Part shown: positions 38,180 through 48,651 of the stretch, one piece after another
Numbering within the stretch: position 1 is the first letter of the stretch
Layout of the letters: each line of letters begins with the position of its first letter
Translations under genes and position numbers: made by a program
DNA from: FEN-1297 sp963843605
GTDB taxonomy: Bacteria; Bacteroidota; Ignavibacteria; Ignavibacteriales; Ignavibacteriaceae
NCBI GenBank assembly: GCA_963843605.1
Contig: CAWJLA010000005.1
Coordinates: 62,001 to 126,000 of the forward strand
Direction of reading: 5' to 3'
DNA length: 64,000 nucleotides
The notes under the pieces: model-generated
Database searches by the model: none
What the model saw: only the letters and a program-made list of their open reading frames with translations
What the model was told of the DNA's origin: nothing

Positions 38180-39730
38180 TTGAAAAAGCACTACATTTTT
38201 CTGTTGATATTTGTATGCACGGCAATACCATCCATAAATGCCGGTCAAATAAATACAAAAAAAGATACTGTAGAGGCAATAATAAAAAAACCAGTTCAGG
38301 TTACAACACATCACAGCATAACAATAGACGGTAAAATCATAAACTACACAGCCACAACAGGGACATTCCTTTTAAAAAATGAAAAAGATTCCGTTATTGC
38401 ATTGTTCGGATTTACTGCTTATTTCAAAGACGGCGTAAAGGATTACGACTCTAGGCCGATTACTTTCGCGTACAACGGCGGACCGGGTTCGTCGTCAATA
38501 TGGCTTCATATGGGAGCGCTCGGGCCTAAACGCGTAGTATTGGATGATCCGAATTCGATGCCCCCGCCGCCTTATAAATCGGAAGATAACAATTATTCGT
38601 TAATAGATGTAACCGATCTGGTAATGATTGATCCTGTAGGTACCGGGCTGAGCAAACCGGCCGGCAAAGCTAAGGGCGATGAATTCTGGGGCGTGAACGA
38701 AGATATTAAATCCGTCAGCGAGTTTATTTTTCAATATATCCGCTCGATCAACAGATGGAATTCACCTAAATTCCTTCTCGGCGAAAGCTACGGAACAACG
38801 CGTTCCGCCGGTGTATCCGATTATCTTTTTGAGAATATGGGCCTAACGGTAAACGGAATTATTTTTGTCTCCACCGTATTTGATTTTCAGACTCTTTCAT
38901 TCAGCCGCGGAGATAATCTTCCGTATATTTTATATCTTCCCACTTATGCTGCGGTTGCATACTACCACAACGCACTGCCGGTAAAGCCTGCGAACCTGGA
39001 AGCCTTTTTAGCCGAAGTAAGAAATTTCGCAGAAAATGAATATGCCGGCGCATTATTCAAAGGAGCATCATTAGACAGTACAGAATTAAATAACGTTATA
39101 AATAAACTTCATGAATACACCGGTTTATCAAAAACGTACTTGAAAAACGCAAACCTCCGGGTAAGCGAACCTCAGTTTACCGATGAACTTCTCAGGGAAC
39201 GCGGGGAAACCGTGGGCCGACTCGATTCAAGATATACCGGACCTACCGGGGATCTTCTCAGCGAGTATGCAGACTTCGATCCGCAAAGCTCTGCAATTAG
39301 TCCTGCATTCACTACTGTTTTCCTGAATTATCTTCATAACGATTTAAAATTTCCAAACGGCGAAACGTACCATGTAAATGCATACAAAGATAAAGATTTT
39401 AAATGGAATTGGAGCAGGCTGGGCAAAGGCAGAACTTCGGCTTTTTATAAAGTAAACGTTGCAAAGGACCTCGCGGATATAATGGCAAAAGATCCTTATT
39501 TAAATATCCTTTTTCTTAACGGATATTACGATCTGGCCACACCTTTTTTCGCGACCGAATATACGGCGGACCATCTCGGAAATAATATTCCTAATCTTAA
39601 AAACAGAGTTCATATGAAGTATTTTAAAGCCGGACATATGATGTACATACATAAAGATTCCTTGCCTAAATTTAAGGAGGATATTGCAGGCTTTATAACT
39701 AAAATGTCGACTATAAATTCAACCAAATAG
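38180..39730 (+). CDS. Secreted S10-like serine carboxypeptidase
   Basis: About 516 residues. The frame opens at 38138, but a TTG at 38180 with AGAGG upstream begins a clean signal peptide (KKHYIFLLIFVCTAIPSINA). The S10 serine carboxypeptidase features are the oxyanion loop FAYNGGPGSSSIWLH, the nucleophile in LLGESYGTTRSAGV, the Asp in LNGYYDLATPFFATEY and the His in FKAGHMMYIHKDS. This catalytic set works at acid pH on C-terminal residues. The bacterial group is broadly present in Bacteroidota and Acidobacteriota. The true substrate is not known. Confidence 0.87.
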   Translation: MKKHYIFLLIFVCTAIPSINAGQINTKKDTVEAIIKKPVQVTTHHSITIDGKIINYTATTGTFLLKNEKDSVIALFGFTAYFKDGVKDYDSRPITFAYNGGPGSSSIWLHMGALGPKRVVLDDPNSMPPPPYKSEDNNYSLIDVTDLVMIDPVGTGLSKPAGKAKGDEFWGVNEDIKSVSEFIFQYIRSINRWNSPKFLLGESYGTTRSAGVSDYLFENMGLTVNGIIFVSTVFDFQTLSFSRGDNLPYILYLPTYAAVAYYHNALPVKPANLEAFLAEVRNFAENEYAGALFKGASLDSTELNNVINKLHEYTGLSKTYLKNANLRVSEPQFTDELLRERGETVGRLDSRYTGPTGDLLSEYADFDPQSSAISPAFTTVFLNYLHNDLKFPNGETYHVNAYKDKDFKWNWSRLGKGRTSAFYKVNVAKDLADIMAKDPYLNILFLNGYYDLATPFFATEYTADHLGNNIPNLKNRVHMKYFKAGHMMYIHKDSLPKFKEDIAGFITKMSTINSTK

Positions 39731-39821
39731 TCTGTATTGCCCCGGAATATTTTTTTGTGAGAAATATAATCAGTCCGTAATTGCAACTAATTTGTAAAGA
39801 ATTAATCTGACAAAATTAATT

Positions 39822-40100
39822 ATGTATAACTCTGAATCTATTCAATTATTGTTGGTTCTGTCATTAATAATATTTCTAGTAATTATTTTTATAAGACTTG
39901 CATTAAGAATCAGAAAAAAAGGCGGAAGTATTGCGACAACAATGTTCGCGGCCACTTACGAGTTTTACAATAAAGATAAAAAAAAAGCAATAGAAATGAT
40001 GGTAGAGCAAAAGGCCCATAAAAAAATGGAAGAACAATCGTCCGAAGATCCGTTAAATTCGATTAGGTTTAATGAAAACCGGACAAATATGAAGGACTGA
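39822..40100 (+). CDS. Small membrane-anchored protein, function unknown
   Basis: A 92-residue protein with one N-terminal membrane helix (LLLVLSLIIFLVIIFIRLAL) and a basic, then acidic, cytoplasmic tail rich in Lys and Glu (YNKDKKKAIEMMVEQKAHKK). I do not recognise a family. The spacing from its neighbours suggests it may be expressed on its own. No motif gives a function. Confidence 0.6.
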   Translation: MYNSESIQLLLVLSLIIFLVIIFIRLALRIRKKGGSIATTMFAATYEFYNKDKKKAIEMMVEQKAHKKMEEQSSEDPLNSIRFNENRTNMKD

Positions 40101-40149
40101 TTTAATTGCAACTGCAGTAATTTTAGATTAATAATACCGGAATTTAAAA

Positions 40150-41140
40150 ATGTTAAGATTTAATTTGTACGTCGTTACTATTGATGACGTTTGCATTATA
40201 CGGTCAATCACCGGTGCCGAATGGTGCAGTTGCCGAGAAAGTTGCGGGCGGATTCGGTTTTGTCGAGGGGCCGGTTTGGAACGACAGTCTCGGTTTACTT
40301 TTCTCCGATATGAAAAACAACGTAATAAATGACTGCGCACCCGACGGTAAGATAAATATTTTCTTAAATCCCTCCAATGTTTCAAACGGTTTAACTTACG
40401 ATAAACAAGGCAGGCTGCTAATAACTCAAACCGGATTAAGAAGAGTAGTAAGAATGGAACCCGACGGTTCGATGACGGTTCTTGCTTCTTCATACAAAGG
40501 TAAAAAGCTGAACAGTCCGAATGATATTGTAGTAAGATCCGGCGGCTCCATATTTTTTACCGATCCCCCGTTTAATATTCCGAACGGACAGCACCAGGAA
40601 TTATCCTTCTCAGGTATTTACAGGATAGCCCCGTCAAACGGCGAGTTGCAGCTAATGGACAGCACACTTAAATATCCTAACGGAATTTGTTTCTCACCCG
40701 ATGAAAAAAAATTATATGTTAATGATTCTCAGGTAAGAATAATTTATGTCTGGGATGTTATTAATGATTCGGCAATTTCTAACAAAAGAGTTTTTGCCAG
40801 GATGAATCATGCCGGATATGCCGACGGGATGAAAACGGACCATGAGGGTAACCTTTTCTCAGCGGGTCCTCTCGGTATTTGGGTCTTTTCTCCTTTAGGC
40901 ACCGTCCTGGATACTATACGTATTCCGGAACAAACAACAAACTGCAATTGGGGCGGTAGTGACGGTAAAACTTTATATATAACCGCAGGCACTGGTTTAT
41001 ACAGAATTCGCCTCGCGCAATCTTCTGAGATAAAAGGCCAAGGTTATATACCGGACAAATCATTTGAGTTGTTTGCAAATTATCGGAACCCTTTTAATCC
41101 TTGCACAACTATAACTTTCAATAATTCCAAAGCATTGTAA
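40150..41140 (+). CDS. SMP-30/gluconolactonase-like protein, frameshift in signal peptide
   Basis: A secreted six-bladed propeller of the SMP-30/gluconolactonase/LRE family that likely hydrolyses a sugar lactone. Blades are seen at GGFGFVEGPVWNDSLGLLFS, KLNSPNDIVVRSGGSIFFTD (metal-binding Asn and Asp), YPNGICFSPDEKKLYVNDSQ and AGYADGMKTDHEGNLFSAGP. The start ATG at 40150 (MLRFNLYVV) and the rest (SLLLMTFALYGQ) are in different frames, joined near 40172, so one indel splits the signal peptide. The frame stops at 41140 inside a T9SS domain, whose remains continue downstream. Confidence 0.72.
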
Positions 41141-41320
41141 ATGAAGCTAAAAGTTTACGATATCCGAGAAAACGAAACTTCAACCGTTGTAAACTAATAC
41201 GCAACACCCGGGGCGCATAAAGTTCGCTTTAACGGCAACAGGCACTCAAGCAGTGCTTAATTCTATCAATCGGCGGATCAGAAAATATCCGGACAAAAAA
41301 TTTTTATTAAAATACAGTAA
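41141..41320 (+). pseudogene. Decayed T9SS sorting domain of the SMP-30-like gene
   Basis: In the same frame as the gene before it, the sequence reads MKLKVYDIRENETSTVVN, stop, YATPGAHKVRFNGNRHSSSA, stop, FYQSADQKISGQKIFIKIQ, stop. This is the T9SS sorting domain interrupted by TAA codons at 41138 and two further sites. All lesions are substitutions; there is no frame shift. The NYPNPFNP signature upstream has itself become NYRNPFNP. The protein would no longer be recognised for type IX export. Confidence 0.78.
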
Positions 41321-41331
41321 TAAAGGAAAAG

Positions 41332-41706
41332 ATGAAAAAGACAAAAAGAAATATAGACGAGTTATTCAAAACAGTTAAAGATTATTTTTCGCCGAAAATA
41401 ATTGAAGAAGTAAACGACGTTTTCATCAAAATTGCAAAAGTAAAAGGGAACGATATTCCCTGGCATATTCACTTAAATGAAGACGAGTTATTCTATGTTT
41501 TAACCGGAAAGCTTACTCTAAGAATTGCGGGAGACGAAGATATTCAATTAACCGAAGGCGAGCTGTACGTTGTGAAAAAAGGAATCGAGCACAGAATTCA
41601 GTCGGATGAGGAATGCAGGATAATGCTGATTGAGAACAAATCCACCGAACATACGGGAAACGTTAAATCCGGTATTACAAAAACAATTGACGAACAGTTC
41701 TATTGA
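41332..41706 (+). CDS. Cupin-domain protein
   Basis: A 124-residue single cupin. Motif 1 is PWHIHLNEDELFYVLTGKLT, with the two metal-binding histidines and the Glu of the fold. Motif 2 is GELYVVKKGIEHRIQSDEEC, with the last histidine. Small cupins like this bind a metal and may act as isomerases or sensors; no substrate is visible. It begins 11 bases after the remnant of the SMP-30 sorting tail. AAAGGAAAAG precedes the ATG. Confidence 0.85.
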   Translation: MKKTKRNIDELFKTVKDYFSPKIIEEVNDVFIKIAKVKGNDIPWHIHLNEDELFYVLTGKLTLRIAGDEDIQLTEGELYVVKKGIEHRIQSDEECRIMLIENKSTEHTGNVKSGITKTIDEQFY

Positions 41707-41826
41707 GCCATCCTCGGAAAAGATTATATTACCGTTTTAGCATGGACATAAGCCTTAATTTAATTTTGAAAATTAAGAATATCAGTACTGGCGGAATCCC
41801 AAAACTGAGACTTATAAAATATGCAA

Positions 41827-41855
41827 TTGACATTGAAAGTTAATTTCATCAAATT
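41827..41855 (+). promoter_or_regulatory. Possible promoter of the metal efflux cluster
   Basis: TTGACA at 41827-41832, a 17-base spacer and CAAATT at 41850-41855, continuing as TTG to give CAAATTTG, close to the TAnnTTTG -7 box. It lies about 70 bases before the TTG start of the HYC_CC_PP-like gene. The -10 hexamer is weak. Confidence 0.4.
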
Positions 41856-41921
41856 TGCATCATAATTGCTGTATGGCATTATTTTTGGGTCGAAAAGCAA
41901 TATCAATTAATTCGGAAAACT

Positions 41922-42353
41922 TTGAAGAAAAAAATATCCATATTATCACTTATCTTTATTTTTGTTGTTTCTTCGACGAGTCTGCCGATTGCCGTTTACT
42001 ATTGCAATATGACTCATATTTACACGTTCGGTAAATGTGCAATGGAAATGCCTTCCGAAAACCCGGATGCAGGCACCTGCACCCAAGTCAGAATTAACGA
42101 CGGCTCAAACTCAAGTTTTAATAATGACTGCTGCACGGTAAAAACAATTGATTCTTCCATAAAAGATAATTATATAATTTCGAATCCGGATACTTACAGC
42201 AATCTGCATGTTATAGCAGTTTTTGCTGTTCCGGTTTTAAGCAATATTTATAATTCAGTATCAAACAATTCTATTCAAATTTACTATAATTCCTCTCCCC
42301 CTATTTATTCGGAAAGCCCTCTTTATATAACAAATTCGATCCTTCTTATTTAG
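41922..42353 (+). CDS. HYC_CC_PP-like small secreted protein
   Basis: A 143-residue protein starting at TTG with a signal peptide (MKKKISILSLIFIFVVSSTS). Later it has YYCNM, a lone Cys in FGKCAMEMP, CC in NNDCCTVK and PP in SSPPIYSES. The order Y/H-Y-C, CC, PP fits the small family often placed directly before CusC/CzcC outer-membrane genes in Bacteroidota. Its role is unknown, perhaps periplasmic metal binding through the cysteines and methionines. Here it sits 117 bases before the TolC-like gene of the Cus-type pump. Confidence 0.65.
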   Translation: MKKKISILSLIFIFVVSSTSLPIAVYYCNMTHIYTFGKCAMEMPSENPDAGTCTQVRINDGSNSSFNNDCCTVKTIDSSIKDNYIISNPDTYSNLHVIAVFAVPVLSNIYNSVSNNSIQIYYNSSPPIYSESPLYITNSILLI

Positions 42354-42469
42354 AACCTTAACCTTTTTTAAGCTGACGGATAATTACGCGCTTGCGCATT
42401 CATTTTTCATCCGCGGCTAATCTCAAACTATTTATTTAACCAAATAAATCTTTAATCAAGGATAAATAG

Positions 42470-43729
42470 ATGAAAAGGTTATCAGGTCTTATTGTTTTAA
42501 TAATTTTCGGAATTTTAAGTACATCCTTACCTGCGCAGACAAATCTTGATTCGCTGGTTTCCGCGGCAATAAAAGTAAGTCCGAAGTTAAAAATGCTTCA
42601 GGCAAAACTTGATGCCGCAGAGGATCGTGTTCCGCAGGTATCAAATCTGCCAGACCCTACTCTTACCCTGGGTTTAATGAATCTTCCGACGAATTCATTT
42701 TCCTTCTCTCAGGAAGCAATGACAGGCAAGGCTGTCGGACTTTCTCAGCAAATTCCCTTCCCCGGAAAACTAAGTGCGATGGGAAAAGTTTCGGAGAAAG
42801 ACGCCGGAATAATAAAACAAGAAATAGACGACTCGAAAAACGAAATAATAAAAGATGTAAGCAGCGCATATTACGAATTAGGTTTCATTAGAAAAGCAAT
42901 ATTAATAGAACTAAATAGCAAAAAGCTTTTAAAAAGTATCGAAGAGGTTGTAAAGACTAAATACTCGGTCGGCACCGCAAGTCAGCAGAACCTCATGAAA
43001 GTGGAATTACAAATAACGAACATCGATGATAAACTCGACGAGCTCTCAAATAAAGAATCAAACCAGCTTTCGATCTTGAATTCTTACCTTCTTAAGCCTG
43101 CGGAATCAGAGATATCAATTCCCGATAGTTTTAATATTAATTATATCTCCGTAACCCAAACGGAACTTGATTCACTTGCAAAAATGAACAGACCGTTCTT
43201 AAAAGGTATAGACATAGCCGAAGAAAAAGCGGGACTTCAGAAATCTCTGGCCGGTTACGATTACTATCCGAACTTCAGCGTAGGAGTTCAATATACTCAA
43301 AGAGATAGAATCGCGCAGTCAAATACAAATCTTCATGATCTTGTTTCACTCGTAGTCGGTATTACTCTTCCGCTTAATTACGGCGGGAAAGTAACCGCAA
43401 AAGTAGAAGAAACCGAAGCTATGCAGGATGTTTACCGTCAACAGTATAATTCTTCGATGCAGATTCTTAACGCAAATTTCGGAAGCGCGGTTTCAAGGTT
43501 AAACACGTTACAAAAACGCATAAAACTTATTGAACAAGGTCTTCTCCCCCAGGCCGATCAAAATTTGAAAGCGGCTCTATCCGGTTATCAGGTGGGACAA
43601 ATAGATTTTATAAATGTAATAGACGCCGAAAATAATTTATTTACGATTGAGACAAATCTGTACAGATTAAAAACCGACTACATGAAAGAAAAAGCGTCGC
43701 TTGAATTTTTAGCCGGTACAAAATTTTAA
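42470..43729 (+). CDS. Outer-membrane channel of heavy-metal efflux (CusC/CzcC-like)
   Basis: A 419-residue TolC-family protein. The signal peptide is MKRLSGLIVLIIFGILSTSL, cleaved after AQ. The repeated helical region starts at LDSLVSAAIKVSPKLKMLQA. PTLTLGLMNLPTNSFSFSQE and SQQIPFPGKLSAMG are typical of the heavy-metal subgroup. It ends ASLEFLAGTKF. It would link the CusB adaptor and CusA pump to the outside. It is first of three cus-type genes in the same direction, with 44 bases to cusB. Confidence 0.9.
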   Translation: MKRLSGLIVLIIFGILSTSLPAQTNLDSLVSAAIKVSPKLKMLQAKLDAAEDRVPQVSNLPDPTLTLGLMNLPTNSFSFSQEAMTGKAVGLSQQIPFPGKLSAMGKVSEKDAGIIKQEIDDSKNEIIKDVSSAYYELGFIRKAILIELNSKKLLKSIEEVVKTKYSVGTASQQNLMKVELQITNIDDKLDELSNKESNQLSILNSYLLKPAESEISIPDSFNINYISVTQTELDSLAKMNRPFLKGIDIAEEKAGLQKSLAGYDYYPNFSVGVQYTQRDRIAQSNTNLHDLVSLVVGITLPLNYGGKVTAKVEETEAMQDVYRQQYNSSMQILNANFGSAVSRLNTLQKRIKLIEQGLLPQADQNLKAALSGYQVGQIDFINVIDAENNLFTIETNLYRLKTDYMKEKASLEFLAGTKF

Positions 43730-43773
43730 ATTAAAATAGATTTTAATGATAACAGAATTTTGGAGTATTAAAA

Positions 43774-45357
43774 GTGAAAAGTAAAATAATCGTATTCGTA
43801 ATTGCCGGTACTATAATAGTTGCAGCCGCAGTTTATTTTATTACCAATTCAGGCAGTTCAAAACACGCCTCGGGAACGGAAGCTGTTTCCAAATCCGGCA
43901 GAAAAGTTCTCTACTGGAGGGCGCCTATGAACCCTACAGAAGTTTACGATCATCCCGGCAAATCGCAGATGGGAATGGATCTTGTCCCGGTATACGAGGA
44001 TGAAGCAGGTTCTGCGGGATTTGTAAAGATAGATCCGGCAGTTGTGCAGAACATGAACGTTCAGACTTATAAAGTAGTCGACTCTGTTCTGTCTTCTCAG
44101 GTTATCACCAACGGCGTATTAAAAACAAATGAAACTGAAAATTATATAGTAACCACAAGAGTTAACGGATGGATTCAGAAGCTGTATGTTAATTTCACGG
44201 GAGAAAAAGTATTTAAAGGCGAAAATCTTATGGATATTTATTCTCCCGAACTTGTGGCAGCAGAGCAGGAATTATTGTCCGCTCTTTCTTATCAGAATTC
44301 AGTAAACAATTCCGGCAACAGCGATATCCAGAGCAGCGGAAGCGAGCTTGTGAAAAATGCGGAAAGAAAACTCCGCCTTATGGAAATTCCGGAATCCGAA
44401 ATCGACAGAATTGAAAAGACAAAGGAAGTGAAAACTTACGTTACCCTGCATGCGCAGTATTCCGGTACCGTTATAACAAAGAACATACTTGAAGGGCAAA
44501 AAATAACCGCTGGCCAACCGCTGATGCAGATATCAAATCTTTCCACACTATGGCTTACCGCGGACATTTACGAATACGAACTTTCCAAGATTCAATTGGG
44601 CTCAACCGCAAAAATAAGATTCAATTATTTTCCCGGGAAAATTTATAACGGGAAAATATCCTTTATCTATCCGACGATCGATCCGAAGTCAAGAACAGCA
44701 AGCATAAGAATCGATGTAAATAATCCTAAAGGAGAATTGATGCCCGAGATGTTTGCGAATGTTGAAATAAGCGGAAGGAAATTAGGCAGTCATCCTGTTA
44801 TTCCGGAAAACGCGGTTATCCGCAGCGGAATGAAAGATATAGTTATAATTTCTTTGGGCGACGGCAAGTTTAAACCTCAGAAGGTTGAGCTCGGCGGATA
44901 CTCAAACGGTTATTACCAGGTACTTAAAGGTCTAACTGCCGGTACAAATGTAGTAACATCCGCACAGTTCCTTATTGATTCCGAAAGCAATCTGAAAGCT
45001 GCGCTGAACCAAATGGAGACTTCCGCGGATACCGTAAAAAACAAAACATCGAAAAGTGAACCCGCAAAAGAAATGAATATGTCATCCGCAAAGAAAGTAA
45101 ATACGGAAGAGAACAAACCGGCGGTAAAAGTGCATGCTGACTGGATTCGTAAAGGAGTAATTGATTTAAACGCAATCGATAAAAACAAAGACGGTAAAGT
45201 CTATGAGGATATTATGGATTGGAATGTCATATCAGATACACCGGGAGTATGTCCTTTGTGCGGAATGACCCTTAGAGAATTCACGATATCACAAGCTAAG
45301 AAAAATTTAATCGATCACGGTTTTGGAAAATTCCTCCCTACGGGAAAAATTAAATAA
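43774..45357 (+). CDS. Heavy-metal efflux adaptor (CusB-like) with extra C-terminal domain
   Basis: A 527-residue periplasmic adaptor starting at GTG after TTGGAG. An N-terminal membrane anchor precedes a metal-binding segment (RAPMNPTEVYDHPGKSQMGM then DLVPVYED). The lipoyl, hairpin and barrel domains follow (PELVAAEQELLSALSYQN, ILEGQKITAGQPLMQISNLS). A Lys/Ser-rich linker leads to a C-terminal domain of about 70 residues with an EF-hand-like IDKNKDGKVYEDIMD, a cysteine pair in GVCPLCGMTL, and ISQAKKNLIDHGF. This last domain also forms most of the small protein at 48652. In the family, such adaptors bind Cu(I) or Ag(I) and pass it to CusA. Confidence 0.9.
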   Translation: MKSKIIVFVIAGTIIVAAAVYFITNSGSSKHASGTEAVSKSGRKVLYWRAPMNPTEVYDHPGKSQMGMDLVPVYEDEAGSAGFVKIDPAVVQNMNVQTYKVVDSVLSSQVITNGVLKTNETENYIVTTRVNGWIQKLYVNFTGEKVFKGENLMDIYSPELVAAEQELLSALSYQNSVNNSGNSDIQSSGSELVKNAERKLRLMEIPESEIDRIEKTKEVKTYVTLHAQYSGTVITKNILEGQKITAGQPLMQISNLSTLWLTADIYEYELSKIQLGSTAKIRFNYFPGKIYNGKISFIYPTIDPKSRTASIRIDVNNPKGELMPEMFANVEISGRKLGSHPVIPENAVIRSGMKDIVIISLGDGKFKPQKVELGGYSNGYYQVLKGLTAGTNVVTSAQFLIDSESNLKAALNQMETSADTVKNKTSKSEPAKEMNMSSAKKVNTEENKPAVKVHADWIRKGVIDLNAIDKNKDGKVYEDIMDWNVISDTPGVCPLCGMTLREFTISQAKKNLIDHGFGKFLPTGKIK

Positions 45358-45375
45358 ATCAGTCAGGAGTTTTTA

Positions 45376-48300
45376 ATGTCACCAGCAGCAAATACGAAAG
45401 AAGGACTGATTTCAAGATTAATCGAATGGTCCATCAATAATAAATTTTTAGTAATCCTGTTTACGATTGCTTTGATACTCGGAGGCATCTGGGCTGTATA
45501 TAATACAAATGTTGACGCAATCCCGGACCTAAGCGACGTACAGGTAATCATATATACCGATTATCAAGGTCAGGGCCCCAAGATAGTCGAAGACCAGGTA
45601 ACTTACCCCATTACGACAAAGATGCTTTCAGTGCCTCACGCCAAAGTAGTAAGAGGTTATTCATTTTTCGGCTTCTCTATGGTTTATGTAATCTTTGACG
45701 ACGGTACGGATATTTATTGGGCTCGAAGCCGGGTTCTCGAATATTTGAGCGGATTACAAAATCAGATGCCGGCAGGTGTTAGTCCGCGCTTAGGTCCTGA
45801 TGCAACAGGCTTAGGCTGGGTTTACGAATACGCTTTAACTTCAAAAAGTCACAACCTCCAGCAGCTTAGAACAATACAGGATTACTTTCTTAAATACGAG
45901 CTTGCAGCTATACCCGGTGTATCCGAAGTTGCCAGCATCGGAGGTTATGAAAAGCAATATCAGGTTAACGTAGATCCTACCAAGCTGGCATATTACAACA
46001 TTCCGCTTGAAAAGGTGAAGATGGCAATTAAGAGAAGCAACAATGATGTTGGCGGAAGACTTCTAGAAATGGGAGAAACGGAATATATGGTAAGAGGTCT
46101 TGGCTACATAAAAAGTGTTGATGACTTAAAGAAAATTGCAATCGGTGTTTCACCTAAGAGCGGCTCGCCGATCTATCTAAGTGATGTTGCAGATGTAACC
46201 ATCGGCCCGGAGCTTCGCAGAGGTTTAGCCGATTGGAACGGTAAAGGTGAAACCGTGGGCGGCATTATTATTATGAGATACGGTGAAAATGCTCTTGCTG
46301 TTATAAACCGAGTTAAAGAAAAATTGAAGGAATTAAAAAAATCCTTACCGCCGGATGTTCAGATAAAAACCGCATACGACAGATCGACATTAATTGATAA
46401 GGCAATATCCAACCTAAAAGATAAACTGCTTGAGGAAACGATTGTTGTCGCATTGATTATTATTATCTTCCTGCTTCATTTTCGTAGCTCGCTTGTTGCG
46501 ATCTTTACTCTTCCTACGGCCGTACTTGTGGCTTTCTTAATTATGAAGGTGCAGGGTATAAGCGCGAATATAATGTCGATGGGAGGCATAGCAATCGCCA
46601 TCGGGGCAATGGTGGACGCGGCCATAATCATAGTTGAGAACGCGCAAACTCATATGGTTCATAATCAGGAACTGCCTAAAGAAAAACAGAAGGACCATTG
46701 GCGGGTTATACTTGAATCGGCTAAGGAAGTCGGTCCTTCAATTTTTTATTCGCTTATTGTAATAACAGTTTCGTTCCTTCCGGTTTTCACCCTTGAGCAG
46801 CAGGAAGGAAGAATGTTCAAGCCGCTGGCATTTACAAAAACCTATTCAATGGCAGCCGCGGCATTCTTAACCGTAACAATTGTTCCGATACTTCTCGGAT
46901 ATTTTGTAAGAGGTAAGATGAGACCTGAGGAAGACAATCCGATTACAAAATACCTCGCAAAGATGTATCATCCCATCGTCGATTTTGTAATGAATAAAAG
47001 ATGGTGGGTCATCGGAATATCCGCACTTACTATACTATTAACATTTTTTCCGTATCAGAAATTAGGCTCCGAATTCATGCCGCCGTTATACGAGGGAGAT
47101 TTGCTTTATATGCCTACTACCCTTCCCGGTATTTCAATAACAAAGGCGAAAGAAATTCTCCAGCAGACCGATAAGATAATCAAAACAGTTCCCGGAAGTT
47201 AAAAGTGTTTTCGGAAAAGTCGGCAGAGCGAATACACCGACCGATCCGGCGCCGCTCTCAATGATTGAGACTACAATTCAGCTTAAACCCAGAGATGAAT
47301 GGCCGGAAGGCATGACTCCCGAAAAACTTGTTGATAAGATGGATGCGGCAATTAAAATTCCCGGTGTAACTAACGCATGGACAATGCCTATTAAAACAAG
47401 AATCGATATGCTTTCAACCGGAATAAAAACGCCTGTCGGTATTAAAGTAGCCGGACCTGATTTAAATATCCTGCAAAACATCGGCGAGCAAATCGAAAAA
47501 GTTGCAAAGAATATTCCGGGTACCCGCTCTGCATATGCAGAAAGAGCAGTCGGAGGAAACTTTGTAGACTTCAATGTAGACCGGGACGCGATAGCCAGAT
47601 ACGGATTAACCGTTGGCGACGTACAGGATGTCTTCATGTCGGCCGTAGGCGGAATGGATATTTCCACTGCGGTTGAAGGATTGGAAAGATATCCGATTAA
47701 CTTAAGATATCAGCGCGACTACAGGGAAAACCTTGAAGCGTTGAAACGTGTTCTTGTTTCCACACCTGCCGGCGGAAACGTACCCCTGGCAGAACTCGGT
47801 ACAGTCGAAGTTGTAAAAGGACCGCCGGTTATTAAAACCGAAGGTGCGAGGCCGAATGCCTGGATCTATATTGATCTGGATAATAATATGGATGTAGGCA
47901 CTTACGTGGCGAACGCCAAAAAGATTATTGATTCTAAAATAACGCTTCCGTCCGGTTATTCACTAACATGGAGCGGGCAGTATGAATACATGGAACGGGC
48001 AAACAAACATCTTGCAATTGTTATTCCTATAACAATTCTTATCGTAATACTGCTTCTGTACATCAATACAAAATCTCTGATAAAAACAAGTATAGTATTG
48101 CTGGCACTACCGTTCTCAATGGTAGGCGCAATCTGGTTTTTGTATTTCGCGGGGTTCCATTTAAGCGTTGCTGTCTGGGTTGGAGTTATCGCACTGCTTG
48201 GCGTAAGCGCTGAGACCGGCGTAGTAATGCTGCTTTATCTCGATATCGCTTATGAAAGATTCAAAACCGAAGGACTGTTAAAAAGTCTTGGAGATTTAAG

Positions 48301-48550
48301 AAGCGCGATTTTTGAAGGCGCAGTTAAAAGAGTCCGCCCTAAAGTTATGACTGTGCTTACCATGCTTTTCGGTCTACTTCCGATATTAATCGGCATTGGA
48401 ATCGGAAGCGATGTTATGAAAAGAATTGCAGCGCCAATGGTTGGAGGAATTATTACAAGCTTAATTATGGAGCTGACTTTATATCCGGCTATTTTCTTTG
48501 TAATTAAAAAACGCGAAGTAAATAAACTGCTTCAAAATGAAAATAAATAG
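45376..48550 (+). CDS. cusA: Heavy-metal RND efflux pump (CusA-like), one frameshift
   Basis: A pump of about 1057 residues, split by one extra base at about 47193 (a G added in GTTCCCGAAGTTAAA). The first part runs from MSPAANTKEGLISRLIEWSI to LQQTDKIIKTVP; the second starts EVKSVFGKVGRANTPTDPAP. Inner-membrane RND landmarks are the helix GAMVDAAIIIVENAQTHM, GVSAETGVVMLLYLD and the periplasmic PYQKLGSEFMPPLYEGDLLY. TNVDAIPDLSDVQVIIYT is typical of CusA/CzcA. Removing one base gives an exact full-length frame. The start has AGGAG seven bases upstream. Confidence 0.9.
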
Positions 48551-48651
48551 GAAATGATGTAATAATTAAAACTGATAAAAACGGCTAGAATTTGCATAAA
48601 AAAATAGATTTAAATAAAGATTATCAAAATTAATTAAGGAGAAAAGTCATT

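Noticed and set aside
41141..41320. A separate small gene after the SMP-30-like gene
   Set aside because: The sequence is the in-frame continuation of a T9SS tail with three stops; no ribosome site precedes the internal ATG.
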